This document shows, piece by piece, positions 11,946 through 24,049 of a stretch of 29,710 nt of DNA. The translations under genes were made by a program, and so were the position numbers. The DNA comes from Pyrenophora tritici-repentis. Its lineage: Eukaryota > Ascomycota > Dothideomycetes > Pleosporales > Pleosporaceae. The notes beneath the pieces are model-generated. The model saw only the letters and a program-made list of their open reading frames with translations. It did no database searches and had not been told where the DNA came from. Position 1 is the first letter of the stretch. Each line of letters begins with the position of its first letter. Location: NCBI RefSeq assembly GCF_003171515.1, contig NW_027093997.1, positions 1-29,710 of the forward strand. The letters are read 5' to 3'.

Positions 11946-12378
11946 ATGCCTCTAGTGAGTACAAGGCGGCAGTGCGGTCCTATCAACGATTCCAAGACAC
12001 TAACCGCTCAAGCTCTCCATCACCACCACCGGACCATCCCTAGGGGCTTACAGTCTCCTCTCACCCTATAGCGACGATGACACAGCCTTTGCCCATAACA
12101 CGCTCTGTCCGCGATATGCAGAGTTAGACCCTACGTCGGCGCCACCGTCGCCCGCATCCATCGAGTCGTTTGAAATCTTGGACAGCATACCATGGCGGAG
12201 GGGCTACATCTCACTAGACACACCTGCAAGGCGCGGCAGCACCACACTATTAGAGCGCTGGATGAGGAACAAACTCCGCGCCATTGCCATGCTTTTCCTC
12301 GTAGCACTTGCTGTAGCCGGCTGTATCTTGGGCGGATACCATCTAGCCGTGTCCAAGGCTTCGAAAAGCAACAACTGA
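11946..12378 (+). CDS. Small single-pass membrane protein, hypothetical, two exons
   Basis: Unrecognised 124-aa protein. Exon 1 is ATG CCT CTA only (11946-11954). The intron at 11955-12012 has donor GTGAGT, a CTAAC branch point at 12000-12004 and acceptor CAAG. Exon 2 runs from 12013 to the stop at 12376-12378. The first 85 or so residues are polar, with an acidic patch (YSDDDTAF) and a Pro/Ser stretch (TSAPPSPASIESFEILD). A basic segment (ERWMRNKLR) follows, and then one strong transmembrane helix (AIAMLFLVALAVAGCILGGY) with a short polar tail. The basic segment before the helix suggests a cytosolic N-terminus by the positive-inside rule. An antisense open frame over the same DNA has no such coherence and is taken as a shadow. 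The function is unknown. Confidence 0.6.
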
Positions 12379-13321
12379 GGCGCACAGACAAGACGGCCTT
12401 TGTCCTAGCATATGACAGAATCAGCGCATCATGGTGCGCGTTTTCCAGGGAGAGGTTGGGGAGGTGAAGTGGGGGCCGCCAAATGGGACCGGTCGCCAGG
12501 CACGTAGTCTTCCTTGCTAAGTGTTGATTTTTGAGTTTCGGCATCTCCATCACGTGTCGACTGTAAGCCTCAGCTTGCCCAGGTCCAAGGCCCCCCTCCC
12601 CAAAGCAAAAGAATGACAGGCACAAAACACGTAGTGGGCGCGGCGGGGTCCGGAATGCCCGAGGTCAAAGATGCCTTGCAAGGAACATCCCTTTTAGCCA
12701 GCTGAGCCCGACTTACGCCAGCGACAAATATCGCCGGTGTTCCGCGGGGCGAGTGAGTGAGCGGAGGAAGCAGCGCGAGAGGCAAAACGACTACGACTAC
12801 GACGACGTGTTGGATGGTGGTCAGACAACTGAGACTGTACAAGGAAAGGGATCACCACTGTAAATATATCTTGGCTGTGTAAGGAACGAGGGTTGGCCAC
12901 GTTCGCCGGCGAGATACGATGCGATTATCGTCCGATCTTTGGTGGTTGCGTTGGCGCGCAAGGCTGGGATAGCCCTTTCTGACGGCGTGGCTTGCGTTAC
13001 GAATACGGGGTCAACGTTACGCGTCCCTGTTTGCTCGGAATATGCCCGCGCAACGCGTTTCAACTAGTGCTGAATCGATGATGGATGAGATGTTCAAGAT
13101 GGTAAACCCCGCGGAGTGCTTGTTCACATAAGTTTTAGTTTGGACACGTGATGTTGTGTCGTGTCTTGAGGTTCATTATCGAAATCACGTGCTACGTGTC
13201 TTATCGCGATTGCGATAGTTGTAGCTTGAGAGCACAACACCTCAACGAGTAGACTACAAAACAGACTCACTTCAGATGTATGATAAACAGTCATCATATC
13301 AGTCAAATGATGATATAACAA
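12379..13321 (+). promoter_or_regulatory. Intergenic and upstream region of the MFS gene, with CACGTG boxes
   Basis: No gene is recognisable. Two CACGTG E-boxes lie at 13145-13150 and 13186-13191, 130-180 bp before the transporter ATG, with another at 12573. These can bind bHLH factors, but no specific regulator is implied. A small inverted repeat (TCATCAT at 13291, ATGATGA at 13307) lies in the probable 5' UTR. ACGCGT occurs at 13019 and 13053. Confidence 0.4.
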
Positions 13322-15222
13322 ATGTCTGAAGTCGATAGCAGCAAGCCACTGCTCTCTTCCTCCCCGCTATCACGTACCCCTTCTCCCATGCCTCCCGCAT
13401 CAAGCAAACGCGCAATATGGCCACTAGTCCTACTTCTCGTGCTAGTCCATCTATCAGCAGTTTTGTACACACTGCCTCTCAACAGAGTCATAGAGCTACG
13501 GCTGTGCCAGGAGCACTATGAACGCAACGACCCGTCGCTCATTCAGCCAGACGGGTCGATACCAGAAAAGCTGTGCAAGATTGATGATGTACAGCGACGT
13601 TTGGCTTGGTTACAGGGGATTATGGAAACAACACTTGTTGTTTGTGGTATGTGATAGTGACTGCAGCAAATTTGCAAATCCCTAGCCTTGTGACTGTGCC
13701 ACGGGGTAATCAGGGGTGTAAAATGGCTGACACGAACTACTAGACTTTGTCGTGACAATACCATTTAGCTTCGTCGCTCAGCGTTGGGGGATCCGAGTTG
13801 TACTCTGGTGTAATCTCATACCGAGGGTTTTCATGAGTGCCTGGGCGGTTGTGGTTGGTATGTGTTTCCGCTCTATGATTACCATAGGAAATATATCCTG
13901 ATTCTCGCAACTAGGCCGTTATTCACACATCCTACCAACGAAAGCTATTATCGCGGGACCTTTCCTCAACGTACTGGGCGGCGAATGTGTATTCCAATCC
14001 ACAATCTTTACCCTAACCTCCGCGCTGACAAGCGAATATGTGCAGCGGTAAGAAACACACCCAAAGCCATCTTTCCCAAAACCTAACAAAACATCTCAGT
14101 GCATCCTACTTCTCCTACATCAGCTCAACATCCTACGTCGTCTCCTTCATGGGCCCAACCCTAGCGTCCTTTACCATGAGCACAAATCTCTGGCTCCCCT
14201 TCTGGCTCAACATGCTCCTTCTAACCTGCGCAATTCCCACCATCCTCCTCCTCCCCGTTACCAAAAGGACCCCAAATATTCTTTCAACTCCACACGGCAG
14301 CATATCCAATGCCCACACAGAAGAGGAATCCGGTCCTCTTCTCGAAACCACAAATCCCAGTCCGGATCGCTACACCACGGCATTCGAAACGCACACCAGC
14401 ATCGTCCAGAGTATAACGCAGTCTGTACGCAAACTATGGCGATTGGTGATTGGGCGGCGGAAATTTCAGGTTTTGCTTTGCTCGTTCTTTCTCACGGCGC
14501 TGGCGAGTTCGGATACCAAACTTCTAGTGCAGTATATTTCGAAGCGGTATGAGTGGACGTTTGCAGAGGTAAGCGATTGATTTTTTTTCTAAATAGAACT
14601 TTACAGTTTCAACTAACATGTTCTGTTGTAGGCGGGCTACATGCTCTCAGCCAAAGCACTGGTAAACTTCACGTTACTAGCAATCATAATACCGCGTATC
14701 ATCCACACGTCAATGTCTACAAAAACCGTGCATGGCTCCGAGGTTCGGCTTAACATTCTCGGGGCGGAGGTAAGTATCATAGTTTCTGTGCTTGGCGTGC
14801 TATGTGTTGCAATGGCTGCGAAGTTTTGGATGATGCTTACTGGTAAGTTGTGTTATTTTTAAGGTATTCTTGGTTCACACGGGTAGCTAATACTGTTAGC
14901 GCTCATCATCTATGCCTTGGGGTCTGCACTACCGGTGTTTACCATGTCGTTAGTCAAGTCGCCGCTTATCGCGTTGGCGCACTCGGATATCCAGGACTTT
15001 AGCATTGTCATGTTGACTAAGACGCTTGGGTCTTTGGTTGGGGCTCCTTTGATGGCTGTGTTGTGGGTTCAGGCGATCAAGATTGGGGGTTTGGGGTTGG
15101 GATTGCCGTATTTTGTGTCTGCTGTGAGTGAAGATGATATTTGAGATGGAGAAATAAGCTAATCGTTCTTGCAGTGTATATATCTCATGGCTGCGTTCGT
15201 CATTTCACGCTTGAGATCTTGA
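13322..15222 (+). CDS. Major facilitator superfamily (MFS) transporter, seven exons
   Basis: Multi-pass membrane transporter; the substrate is not evident. Exons are 13322-13646, 13744-13857, 13915-14047, 14100-14568, 14632-14842, 14900-15123 and 15175-15222, which join without a break to 507 codons plus stop. All donors fit the fungal type (GTATGT twice, GTAAGA, GTAAGC, GTAAGT, GTGAGT), and introns are 51-97 nt with CTAAC-like branch points. A short polar N-terminus precedes the first helix (AIWPLVLLLVLVHLSAVLYT). The segment FVAQRWGIRVVLWCNLIPR sits where MFS proteins carry the loop 2-3 motif. A long hydrophilic loop with acidic residues (TEEESGPLLE) separates the two halves, as expected between helices 6 and 7. 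The second half has several more helices and ends in ISRLRS. Two CACGTG boxes lie upstream. The call is by topology and general style, so no subfamily is assigned. Confidence 0.85.
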
Positions 15223-15532
15223 AGGCACGCTCCCGTGCCAACAATCAATGTCAAACTATCCCATCGTTGTTTGCGTCACAGAGCACCAGATCAGACGAAA
15301 TTCTAGTCAGGTTTCATGTATTATCTACCAAGTATAGGTGAATCATTACCGAGCTGTAGTAGCGCGTTATGGTCTTGAGTGGGCGAGCACGACTAAGCTG
15401 AGCCTGGTTCCTGACAATCCCCTTCTCTTTGTTACGCGTACCAGCCACACGCCCAACGACCCCAATTATCTAGAGGATCCTTGGTACTAGCCACGCTGTA
15501 TTTGATATCTGAGAGACCTCTTGATGAGAGAA

Positions 15533-15823
15533 CTATAATGTTCGGCACCTGGCCACCGCAGCGGGGCTTCGTGTGGCCAAACCCCTTGGCGTGGGGGGTT
15601 CGTTGTCAGTCTCTATTTGCGTTAGTATATAGTTATATGCATTTTGTTATAGTATAGTGAAGTTATTAAACACACTTACGCAAAACCGAGTTGAGTCTGC
15701 CGGGTAATTGAAGCCGGTGGGGGGCAAGCCAAAGTCATGATTGTTGCTAGCACAAGCATAATATTGCTTTGCTAGTGCATGACTTGAGAAAAGAGCAATC
15801 GCTAGACCCGCAATCGACTTCAT
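15533..15823 (-). CDS. Small secreted protein candidate, two exons, 3' end uncertain
   Basis: The ATG at 15823 gives a typical signal peptide (MKSIAGLAIALFSSHALA) with cleavage expected after ALA. A short mature part with Cys follows (QYYACASNNHDFGLPP). Exon 1 is 15680-15823. An intron at 15613-15679 has donor GTAAGT, a CTAAC branch point at 15621-15625 and acceptor TAG. The reading of exon 2 is uncertain: two adjacent AG acceptors exist (ending at 15613 and 15611), and a six-C run lies just inside the exon in a window prone to homopolymer indels. Possible stops are at 15533, 15487 or 15432; the first is used here. Small secreted Cys-bearing proteins near transposons are often effector candidates, but there is no family match I can name. 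It sits between the MFS gene and the transposon island. Confidence 0.5.
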
Positions 15824-16373
15824 TGTGTGGAAAGAGCCAAGTAATGTGCTGATTTCGGTGCTTGTGGGCAGGAAATTCGGTTGCTTCGGGGTGCGAATGT
15901 GTGATTCAGACGATATTCTGGTGGAGTGTTGTAGGCTGGATGGACGGTGTCGTGGAGGAACGTCTTACCGTACCTACAGACAGAATAAATGCCCGAAAAC
16001 TTGTAATTGCCGAACAACTACCCAGGCCTGAGCCGGTACCGTGTCCAACAGTCAGCTCAAAATACGGTACCGATGCTGGTACCATGGTACAGTCGACCCG
16101 AGGCACTCCGCCCCCCTCCCAGAAAAAAAACTACCGCATCCAAAAGTCTTCCAATGACTACATCGACGCAGCGAATTTGCGATCAAAGAGAACCCCTAGC
16201 CAACAAAGTCAATGTGTGGTAGTGAACGCTTACCAGCAGCGACCAAAAGGTATGTTGATAATCTGTAAGCACTGAAGAACTACCACTCTTCTTGCCGCTT
16301 TTAACCCCTGAGGCTAAGTTTGGCATTAACACGAGCTTTACGATTTTCTGACATCTACATTGATGGTTATGTA
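15824..16373. other. Upstream region of the secreted-protein candidate, up to the transposon edge
   Basis: No gene is recognised. Several GGTACC or GGTAC motifs cluster at about 16035-16090, two of them inside a short palindrome (GGTACCATGGTAC). This may be part of the candidate's promoter. Confidence 0.4.
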
Positions 16374-17460
16374 CGGAGGTGCCTGTCAAAAGTTTGCCCC
16401 CCCCCCCCCTTGTCAGAGGGCTATAAACACTATTCCAAATTCGGTAGTTGCTCCGATTGTACGTGGCCTCTGCTCACATCACAAAGCGATCGCTTTTGAC
16501 AAACTACCTAACGCTTTTTATCAAATCCAAGCCTTACAACGAATTACAGTGCTGCGACTCGTGCTCTTGCTGTTTCTCTTAAAGCAACAGGTAAAGGCAA
16601 CGGCGAGATAACCGACTTAACGGGTATAGAGAAGCGTACGCTTAACAAGATATACGCCCGAGCGATTGAGCGTGGATTTGACCTAGCGGAACGTCCACTC
16701 AACCTTCAGGACGAGCATGTACAAGATGCACCTCGATCTGGCCGTCCGTCAAAGCAGACTGCGGATACGTCTTCTGCTGTAGTGCTTACAGTACGCCGTG
16801 ATCGCTATAGAAGGGAGAAATTATGTACTGACATTGCTGGTATGCTTAGAGAGAAAGGGATCGAAGTCTCAGCAAGCACTGTTTATCGTATTCTTAAGAA
16901 AGCTAGGTTCAGAAAGACGAAACCGACAAGGAAGCCTAGGTTGACGAAGCAGATGCGGGACGATCGACTTAAGTAGTGTTTAGAGCATAAAGACTAGACT
17001 CTTAAAGACTAGAAGAATGTAATTTGGTTAGACGAAACGAGTGTGGTATTACTCCATCGACGAGGTGGCTATCATGTGTGGCGTAAGGCTGATGAAGCTT
17101 TTATACGAAGCTGTATTCGAGAGCGTTAGAAAGGCTATTCTAAGTTTATGTTCTGGGCTTGTTTCTCCTACGATAAGAAGGGGCTATGCTATTGCTAGAT
17201 GCCTGAGATAATAAAAGACAAAGAAAAAGCTAATAAAGAGATAGAGGAGATGAATAAGAGCCTTGAGCCGCTAATGAAAGAGCAATGGGAGCTTAATAAT
17301 AGTATGCGTCGACTTAATCTATGAGCAATACCTGGCTGAAAGCCTTAGTGGCGATGGAATTAGAAGAATGGCAAGCTAGCTCGTGGTAGAGGTTCTAGCA
17401 TTGATTGGTATTACTATTAAAAAACGATTCTTTAACTAAAGCTACTGCCCTTTGCGCCAG
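16374..17460 (+). mobile_element. Tc1/mariner-type DNA transposon, truncated and RIP-marked
   Basis: A TA at 16372-16373 precedes a probable left end (CGGAGGTGCCTGTCAAAAG) with a 12-base C tract at 16397-16408. Transposase remains begin near 16540 and include a helix-turn-helix part (GKGNGEITDLTGIEKRTLNK), then the linker APRSGRPSKQT and KGIEVSASTVYRILKKA. They continue through the first DDE-domain segment (KNVIWLDETSVVLLHRRGGY) to FMFWACFSYDKKG and KLLPFAP. The sequence then stops matching, before the expected second catalytic Asp segment, and no right inverted repeat is seen. At least four stops are TAG where the family has Trp (around 16975, 16996, 17011 and 17128), a TpG-to-TpA change as RIP makes. 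The element cannot encode an active transposase. The style recalls Molly-like elements of Pleosporales, but exact identity is not claimed. Confidence 0.85.
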
Positions 17461-17489
17461 ACTTGCTATCAGTCAGGTAACTCAGTTAG

Positions 17490-17598
17490 AACTGACTGAA
17501 CTGACTGCCAAGACTCAGTTCAGTCAGTCAGTTGTTAAGGCTGCTGGACGTCAGTTCAGTCAGTTCAAGAAGCCTCTAGACTGACTGAACTGACTGAC
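17490..17598. repeat. Cluster of four inverted and direct copies of an AACTGACTGAACTGACTG-like motif
   Basis: Copies lie at 17490-17507 (forward), 17516-17533 (reverse), 17552-17566 (reverse) and 17579-17598 (forward), so neighbouring copies can pair into stem-loops. The cluster sits between the broken end of the Tc1 element and the start of the hAT coding region. It probably represents subterminal transposase-binding repeats of the hAT, but it could also be a separate insertion. Confidence 0.8.
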
Positions 17599-17620
17599 GT
17601 TGGACTGACGTCAGCCATTT

Positions 17621-17839
17621 TAAGGCCGTATTTTGCAGCCGTGATAGCCACTTCTGGTGTTGTTTGAAAGCGGCGACAAAATGACGCTAGTCATAGATAG
17701 GCATGCACTAGTCCTATATAGGTTAAGGGTAAACTGTTTAGCTAATTAGAGTTTGTAGGGTACGCTAGTCTTACCCAGCAAGCTCTACGCGTCTCGCCCG
17801 CTACAACCACTCGACGCATATTTTCTTCTAGAGTACTTC
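17621..17839 (+). other. 5' untranslated or promoter part of the hAT element
   Basis: This stretch lies between the repeat cluster and the first hAT codons. It is rich in TAG/CTAG words, as expected after RIP. No other feature is seen. Confidence 0.4.
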
Positions 17840-20198
17840 ATGTCTACTCCCTCTAACTCAGGCCTCCGCCGCCTCATCGAATACGATAAGCGCGCTTCTC
17901 CTCGACCGTCGCTATCGAACGCGCCTACTATTAGCGATACTGCGTGCGAGGCTCAGGCCGATGAGCCCGTTGTAGTACAGGCGGACACACCCAACGACGA
18001 CGACGACAACTACGTCGGGCTTGATTTTAAGCGCGTGCCATACCTAGAGCGGCGCCAAGTTGAGCGCTGTGGTCGTGGCGGGCCAAAAAGCTGGATCTAC
18101 CGCCACGGCTGGGGCGTCTGGCACCGCAAGCACAAGAAGAACTACTAGCTTTGCTAGTACTGCCACCAACGACGGCAGCAGGAGGCGTGCTACGAGGCTG
18201 ACAGCACTACGAACGCTGGCCGACACCTCTCGAGCAACAGGCCTGGGCACTCACTTAGACCTGACGGACCTATACTAATTGCTAGCTAGGAAGGCAACAT
18301 TATAGGCGCGCTTGCAAAATCACAAGTACATATTATAAGGTATAGAAGTATCGCAGGAGGTAGCAAATAAGATAGCAGTAAGCTTTTTAACCTCTCGATT
18401 TTAGGACGCGCTAAAGGACTAGGTAGTCGCGGACAACTAGAGCCTCCGCGTAATAGAAACGCCGTAGTTTCGAGCCATAATTGCGGCCGTGAACCCGCTA
18501 GCTAAAGCCCTCCTTTAGCGTAGCCACTAAACGCTCCGTAACTATATTATTGCTAAGTACAACGTATACGTACCAGCCGTTGCCGCCTACCTTTGCAAAG
18601 CCTAGTCGCTTATACACGTATCCTTTGACAACTAGACTTCGACTAGTGGGTAGTATGCTTTTACTGGTCTCTGCGTACACTACCTTGACGGTGAGGGCAA
18701 GCTAGTCGACCACCTGCTCGGGTTGCCTAAGCTACATAGAGCGCACACTAGCAATAATATAGCCTCTGTAGCAGCGACAATACTACGGCTATTTAGCGTT
18801 AATAACGCAAACGTTAGGTACTTTGTGCTTAACAACGCAAGTAACAATAATACTACAGTTAAGTTATTAGCAGAGGAGTTTAACTTTACCGCAAGCGAGC
18901 GGCGGCTTTAGTGTTGCTGCTACATACTTAACTTAGGCGCGCAGTTAGTGATCTAGGGCAAAAACCGTAGCGCGTACGAGAATGATGCCGCCCACCTTAA
19001 CGACGAGGAGAAGTACATGGATGAGTGGCGCAAGTACGGCCCTATTAGCGTCCTCTTTGACGTGATTGCGTCTATATGCACGCCGCAAACTCGACAGCTG
19101 CTAGAGCGCCTACAGCGCGAAGAGGCGGAGACTTTAAGCGTTACGGCTAACGTCCGGCAGCTTGTTAAGCCCGTTAAGACCCGTTAGAATAGCTATTTTA
19201 ATACCTTTGTGCGCGCAGCCAAGCTATACGGTCCTATCGATAGCTATATTAAGTATAAACTTGAGGAGCAAAGCGCCGCAACAGTAGCTTTACGACGCCA
19301 GAGGAACCGCGAGCAGCCGCCTGCTTCGCAGCCGCGACTATATATACGCGAGGGCGGCCTAAGTGGCAAGGACTGGGCGATAATTACGGAGTATATTCAA
19401 CTCCTTAAGCCATTTGCGGAAGCTACACGGCTGCTTAAAGGCCGCGGCCTCTACGGCCGCTATGGCGCTATATAGGAGGTTCTAGTAACGTTTAAATAGC
19501 TGCTTAACCAGCTTGAAGCTCTTAAAGACCGCCTAAAGGACATTAATTACGAAGATTCTAACGCGCCTAAAGATTATCTTATTACGCACGTTAACCTTGC
19601 GCACAGTAAGCTTGCTAAGTACTATACAAAATTTAACGACGCGCCTGTCTACTACGCTGCTACAGTACTCCATTCGCACTACAAGCACCACCTCGCGGCG
19701 CTCTAGAAGGTGCCTAACACCTATATTACTGCCCGCGACGGCGTGCACTATCGCGACGGCTGGCTTAATAATAATCACCAAGCGTTCCTGCGCATGTGGT
19801 AGGAGCGGAAGGACGCTGCCGCTATTGCAGCTTATACGGTGTCGCCGCCGCGTAAGAAGCCCTAGCTAGGGTTATTAACGTCTCGGTCAGCTTTTCTACA
19901 GTCGTCGATCGAGCACAACATACGGTAGGTAGAGGCAAGCCTAGCAGAGGATGAGTATAAGATCTAGAAGCGGCAACTAGCGTTAGCTAAGGAGGACTAG
20001 CTGTCTCTTAACCTGCTGCTATACTAGGAGTTAGTTGCTGGGCAATTCCCTATACTCTCGAAGTTTGCTATTAACATACTAACGATACCGGCGGCAGCAG
20101 CAGACTGCGAGCGGACTTTTAGCGAGCTTAGCGACATGTTAGGTACGCGGAGACTCCATATAAAGCCAGAGCTTATTTTAGCTTTGCAGTGTTTAAAG

Positions 20199-20326
20199 CA
20201 GACTCCGCAACAATCAATCGATTGACATGATTGATTCCTATATAGGTTAAAGAATTACTTCATTAGGCAGCCTTTAACCTAGATAGGAATCAATCATGCC
20301 GATCCGATTGATTGTTGCGGAGTCTG
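20199..20326. mobile_element. 128-bp foldback (MITE-like) element
   Basis: The left arm (20199-20252) and right arm (20272-20326) are near-perfect inverted repeats of about 54 bp around a 19-nt loop. The outer 22 bases are identical (CAGACTCCGCAACAATCAAT and two more). They differ mainly in a short internal segment (ATTGA against GATCGG). No target-site duplication is visible: the left flank is GTTTAAAG and the right flank ATCACAGT. The hAT coding frame runs into the left arm and the gene at 20294-21127 runs into the right arm. Confidence 0.85.
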
Positions 20327-21127
20327 ATCACAGTAGATCTGATGTCTTGCATACTCTCCGTCTTCAGCCGCAACAGTTGATGCAATATCAGAATGCCCCA
20401 AGGAAATAACGCCTAGGGAACCAGAACTGCTCTCAACCTTTCTCTCAACATGGCCGCTGTCGGGACGACTGATCTGATCCTCCATTCTTTCAATTCCTGG
20501 CTCACCGGTAGAAAGTCGAGTAGTGATCATTGAAGGTCGTGTTCTCAAGGTTTCTTTGATACTCGGCTCCGGATAGTCGTTTTCAGACCACCCCACCTGA
20601 ATGGCGCGTTCTTGTTGAATTTCCTCCTTGGTATCAGTACCAAGAAGCGTTTGCGCTGAAAGTACCGAACGAGAGCCATGATCGGATCTCGAATTTCTAC
20701 TCAAGGAATATGCTGGTCGTTCTCCCGTAATGTTACGATCCCGTTCGATTGTCGAATCAGGTCGATCAGGGCTCAATCGTGACCCATCCAAAGCTTTCTT
20801 CGTTGCCCCGGAAGAGGTACTCCAGGGTCTGTTCTTCCTAGCGTTGGCCATGACTACTTTGCGAGCTTCACGCGCCGTTCCTTCGCCTCTGAAGTCATCA
20901 GGGTGATTAACGACAACCCTAAGCAAACCTCCAGTGTCCGCCCCTGGAAGATCTGTGTGTCCTTCAAGTACAGCAGCAGAGGCCGCCATAAACCCAGTCT
21001 GACCCGACTCATTCACTTCGCGGCTGTCTTCCATGTCCACAGCATTCCGAGGAACGGGCACATTGCGTTCAATCTCACTCTCCGATTCGACATCGACCAC
21101 ACGTGGTCGACGACTTACACGAACCAT
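20294..21127 (-). CDS. Hypothetical protein, 3' end replaced by the foldback element
   Basis: 277-aa open frame, start ATG at 21127 (MVRVSRRPRVVDVESESEIE). I recognise no domain. It is mostly polar and disordered in look, rich in Ser, Arg, Glu and Asp. A more ordered part lies at about residues 45-100 (GFMAASAAVLEGHTDLPGAD, then LLRVVVNHPDDFRGEGTARE), followed by Ser/Arg-rich tails. The last residues (QTPQQSIGSA) and the TGA stop come from the right arm of the foldback element, so the ancestral C-terminus was probably different and longer. The frame before that point is clean over 780 bases, which is unusual for chance DNA and supports a real gene. It is the first non-transposon sequence right of the island. 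Whether the shortened form still works is unknown. Confidence 0.55.
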   Translation of the reverse strand: MVRVSRRPRVVDVESESEIERNVPVPRNAVDMEDSREVNESGQTGFMAASAAVLEGHTDLPGADTGGLLRVVVNHPDDFRGEGTAREARKVVMANARKNRPWSTSSGATKKALDGSRLSPDRPDSTIERDRNITGERPAYSLSRNSRSDHGSRSVLSAQTLLGTDTKEEIQQERAIQVGWSENDYPEPSIKETLRTRPSMITTRLSTGEPGIERMEDQISRPDSGHVERKVESSSGSLGVISLGHSDIASTVAAEDGEYARHQIYCDQTPQQSIGSA

Positions 21128-22109
21128 CGCTTAGAAATGCAAAACTTCCGATATGGCGAGAGCAGAATGCGCTCAGCAACAGCATAGAAACAGACGAAGG
21201 AATAACGAGAAAGAAAGGGAAGAGAGTGAAGAGCAATGCGATAATCAAATTGCCCGCGCAAACTAGCACAGCCCACAGCCCGCCAGGCTGCATACGCGGT
21301 ATACCCATTCAGGCGCCACGCCCACCACTCAGCCATGACGCCACTGGGGGCCGATTCAACCTTGCGCGCACAACCGACATACGGTATTCGTTTCAAGGTA
21401 CTTGACTTTTGGTACGACACTTACATGTACCCATGGCCTGATAAGCTACTGGGAGGACCGGGATAAAGTCTTGCGGGGGCTGTGTACTGCAGGTTGCAGC
21501 ATGTGGTGAGGCAGTAGTCCAGCAAACATGTGTAGTATAGGCCAAGAGTCAGCCTTTTGGTCTGTCGGCCTCTTAGTCTGTCAGCCTTGTGGTCCAGCTG
21601 GATATAACAAAAAAAGCTAAAGCACAGAGTAGATGCGAAGTCGGAAGAAGGAAGAAGAAGAAGAGGTTCAGAGGCAAGTGCGCACCCACGCAAGACCCGA
21701 CTGCCGACTTCCAAAGTTAAAAACATGACGCCATACACCATGTCTAACACCCAACTTCCAATTTCCTGCCCTGCAACTCCAGTGAAGCACAGAAAACGCA
21801 AGCCATCCCACCGTTATCATCACAAAAGCACCGAGATCCAAAACTTATTGACTGGATAAAAACATTCATCGAATTTATACTTTTCTCTCATTCCTCTTCA
21901 CCATCTAAACTATCCATGTGCAACACATGCAAATACGTCTATAACAAAGCATCCATCTTGACACCCTGCCGGAAACCCAGAGCCAAACAAAGGAAAGAAA
22001 CGTCAAGGAAAAAATCAAAGGCATACATGCGTGTGTGCGTGCCTATGTGGTCATAATGCGTAAAATATATCATGTCTCCAAGATTCATGATAAAGTGGCA
22101 ATCAATCGC
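21128..22109. other. Intergenic region upstream of the hypothetical gene and 3' of ATP sulfurylase
   Basis: No gene is recognised. It holds the likely promoter of the hypothetical gene, a purine-rich patch at 21645-21670 and, to the right, the probable 3' UTR of ATP sulfurylase. Long antisense frames here show no domain. Confidence 0.5.

Positions 22110-24049
<1,940 letters not shown>

Larger units (their letters stand above)
17470..20198 (+). mobile_element. hAT-family DNA transposon relic, heavily RIP-marked
   Basis: The coding remains start at 17840 (MSTPSNSGLRRLIEYDKRAS), with a BED-like zinc-finger segment about 18085-18165 (GWGVWHRKHKKNY then YCH). The RNase-H-fold part is spread through 18720-19480 and includes YFVLNNASNNNTTVKLLAEE, DEEKYMDEWRKYGPISVLFD and EYIQLLKPFAEATRLLKGRG. 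It closes with the hATC dimerisation segment at about 20080-20198 (IPAAAADCERTFSELSDMLG, then RRLHIKPELILALQCLK). Many stops are TAG at positions where Trp is expected (TR*NSYF, for example). There is also an early frameshift after 18148, so it is dead. The left limit is set at the start of the repeat cluster and is an estimate. The right end is cut by the foldback element, so no 3' terminal repeat of the hAT itself is seen. Confidence 0.85.

Noticed and set aside
11598..12071. 157-codon open frame before and across the small membrane-protein start
   Set aside because: It runs through the predicted intron and has no recognisable content; better explained as leader DNA.
12131..12625. Antisense 164-codon open frame opposite the small membrane protein
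   Set aside because: No domain, no coherent composition and no intron signals; the + strand model has clear splice sites and a transmembrane helix.
17221..17460. Separate coiled-coil gene (KANKEIEEMNKSLEPL segment)
   Set aside because: It continues the Tc1/mariner transposase frame and lies between its DDE segments, so it is part of that element.
16374..20198. TAG reassigned to Trp in the transposons
   Set aside because: Other Trp codons in the same elements are TGG, and the change fits RIP-type TpG to TpA mutation.
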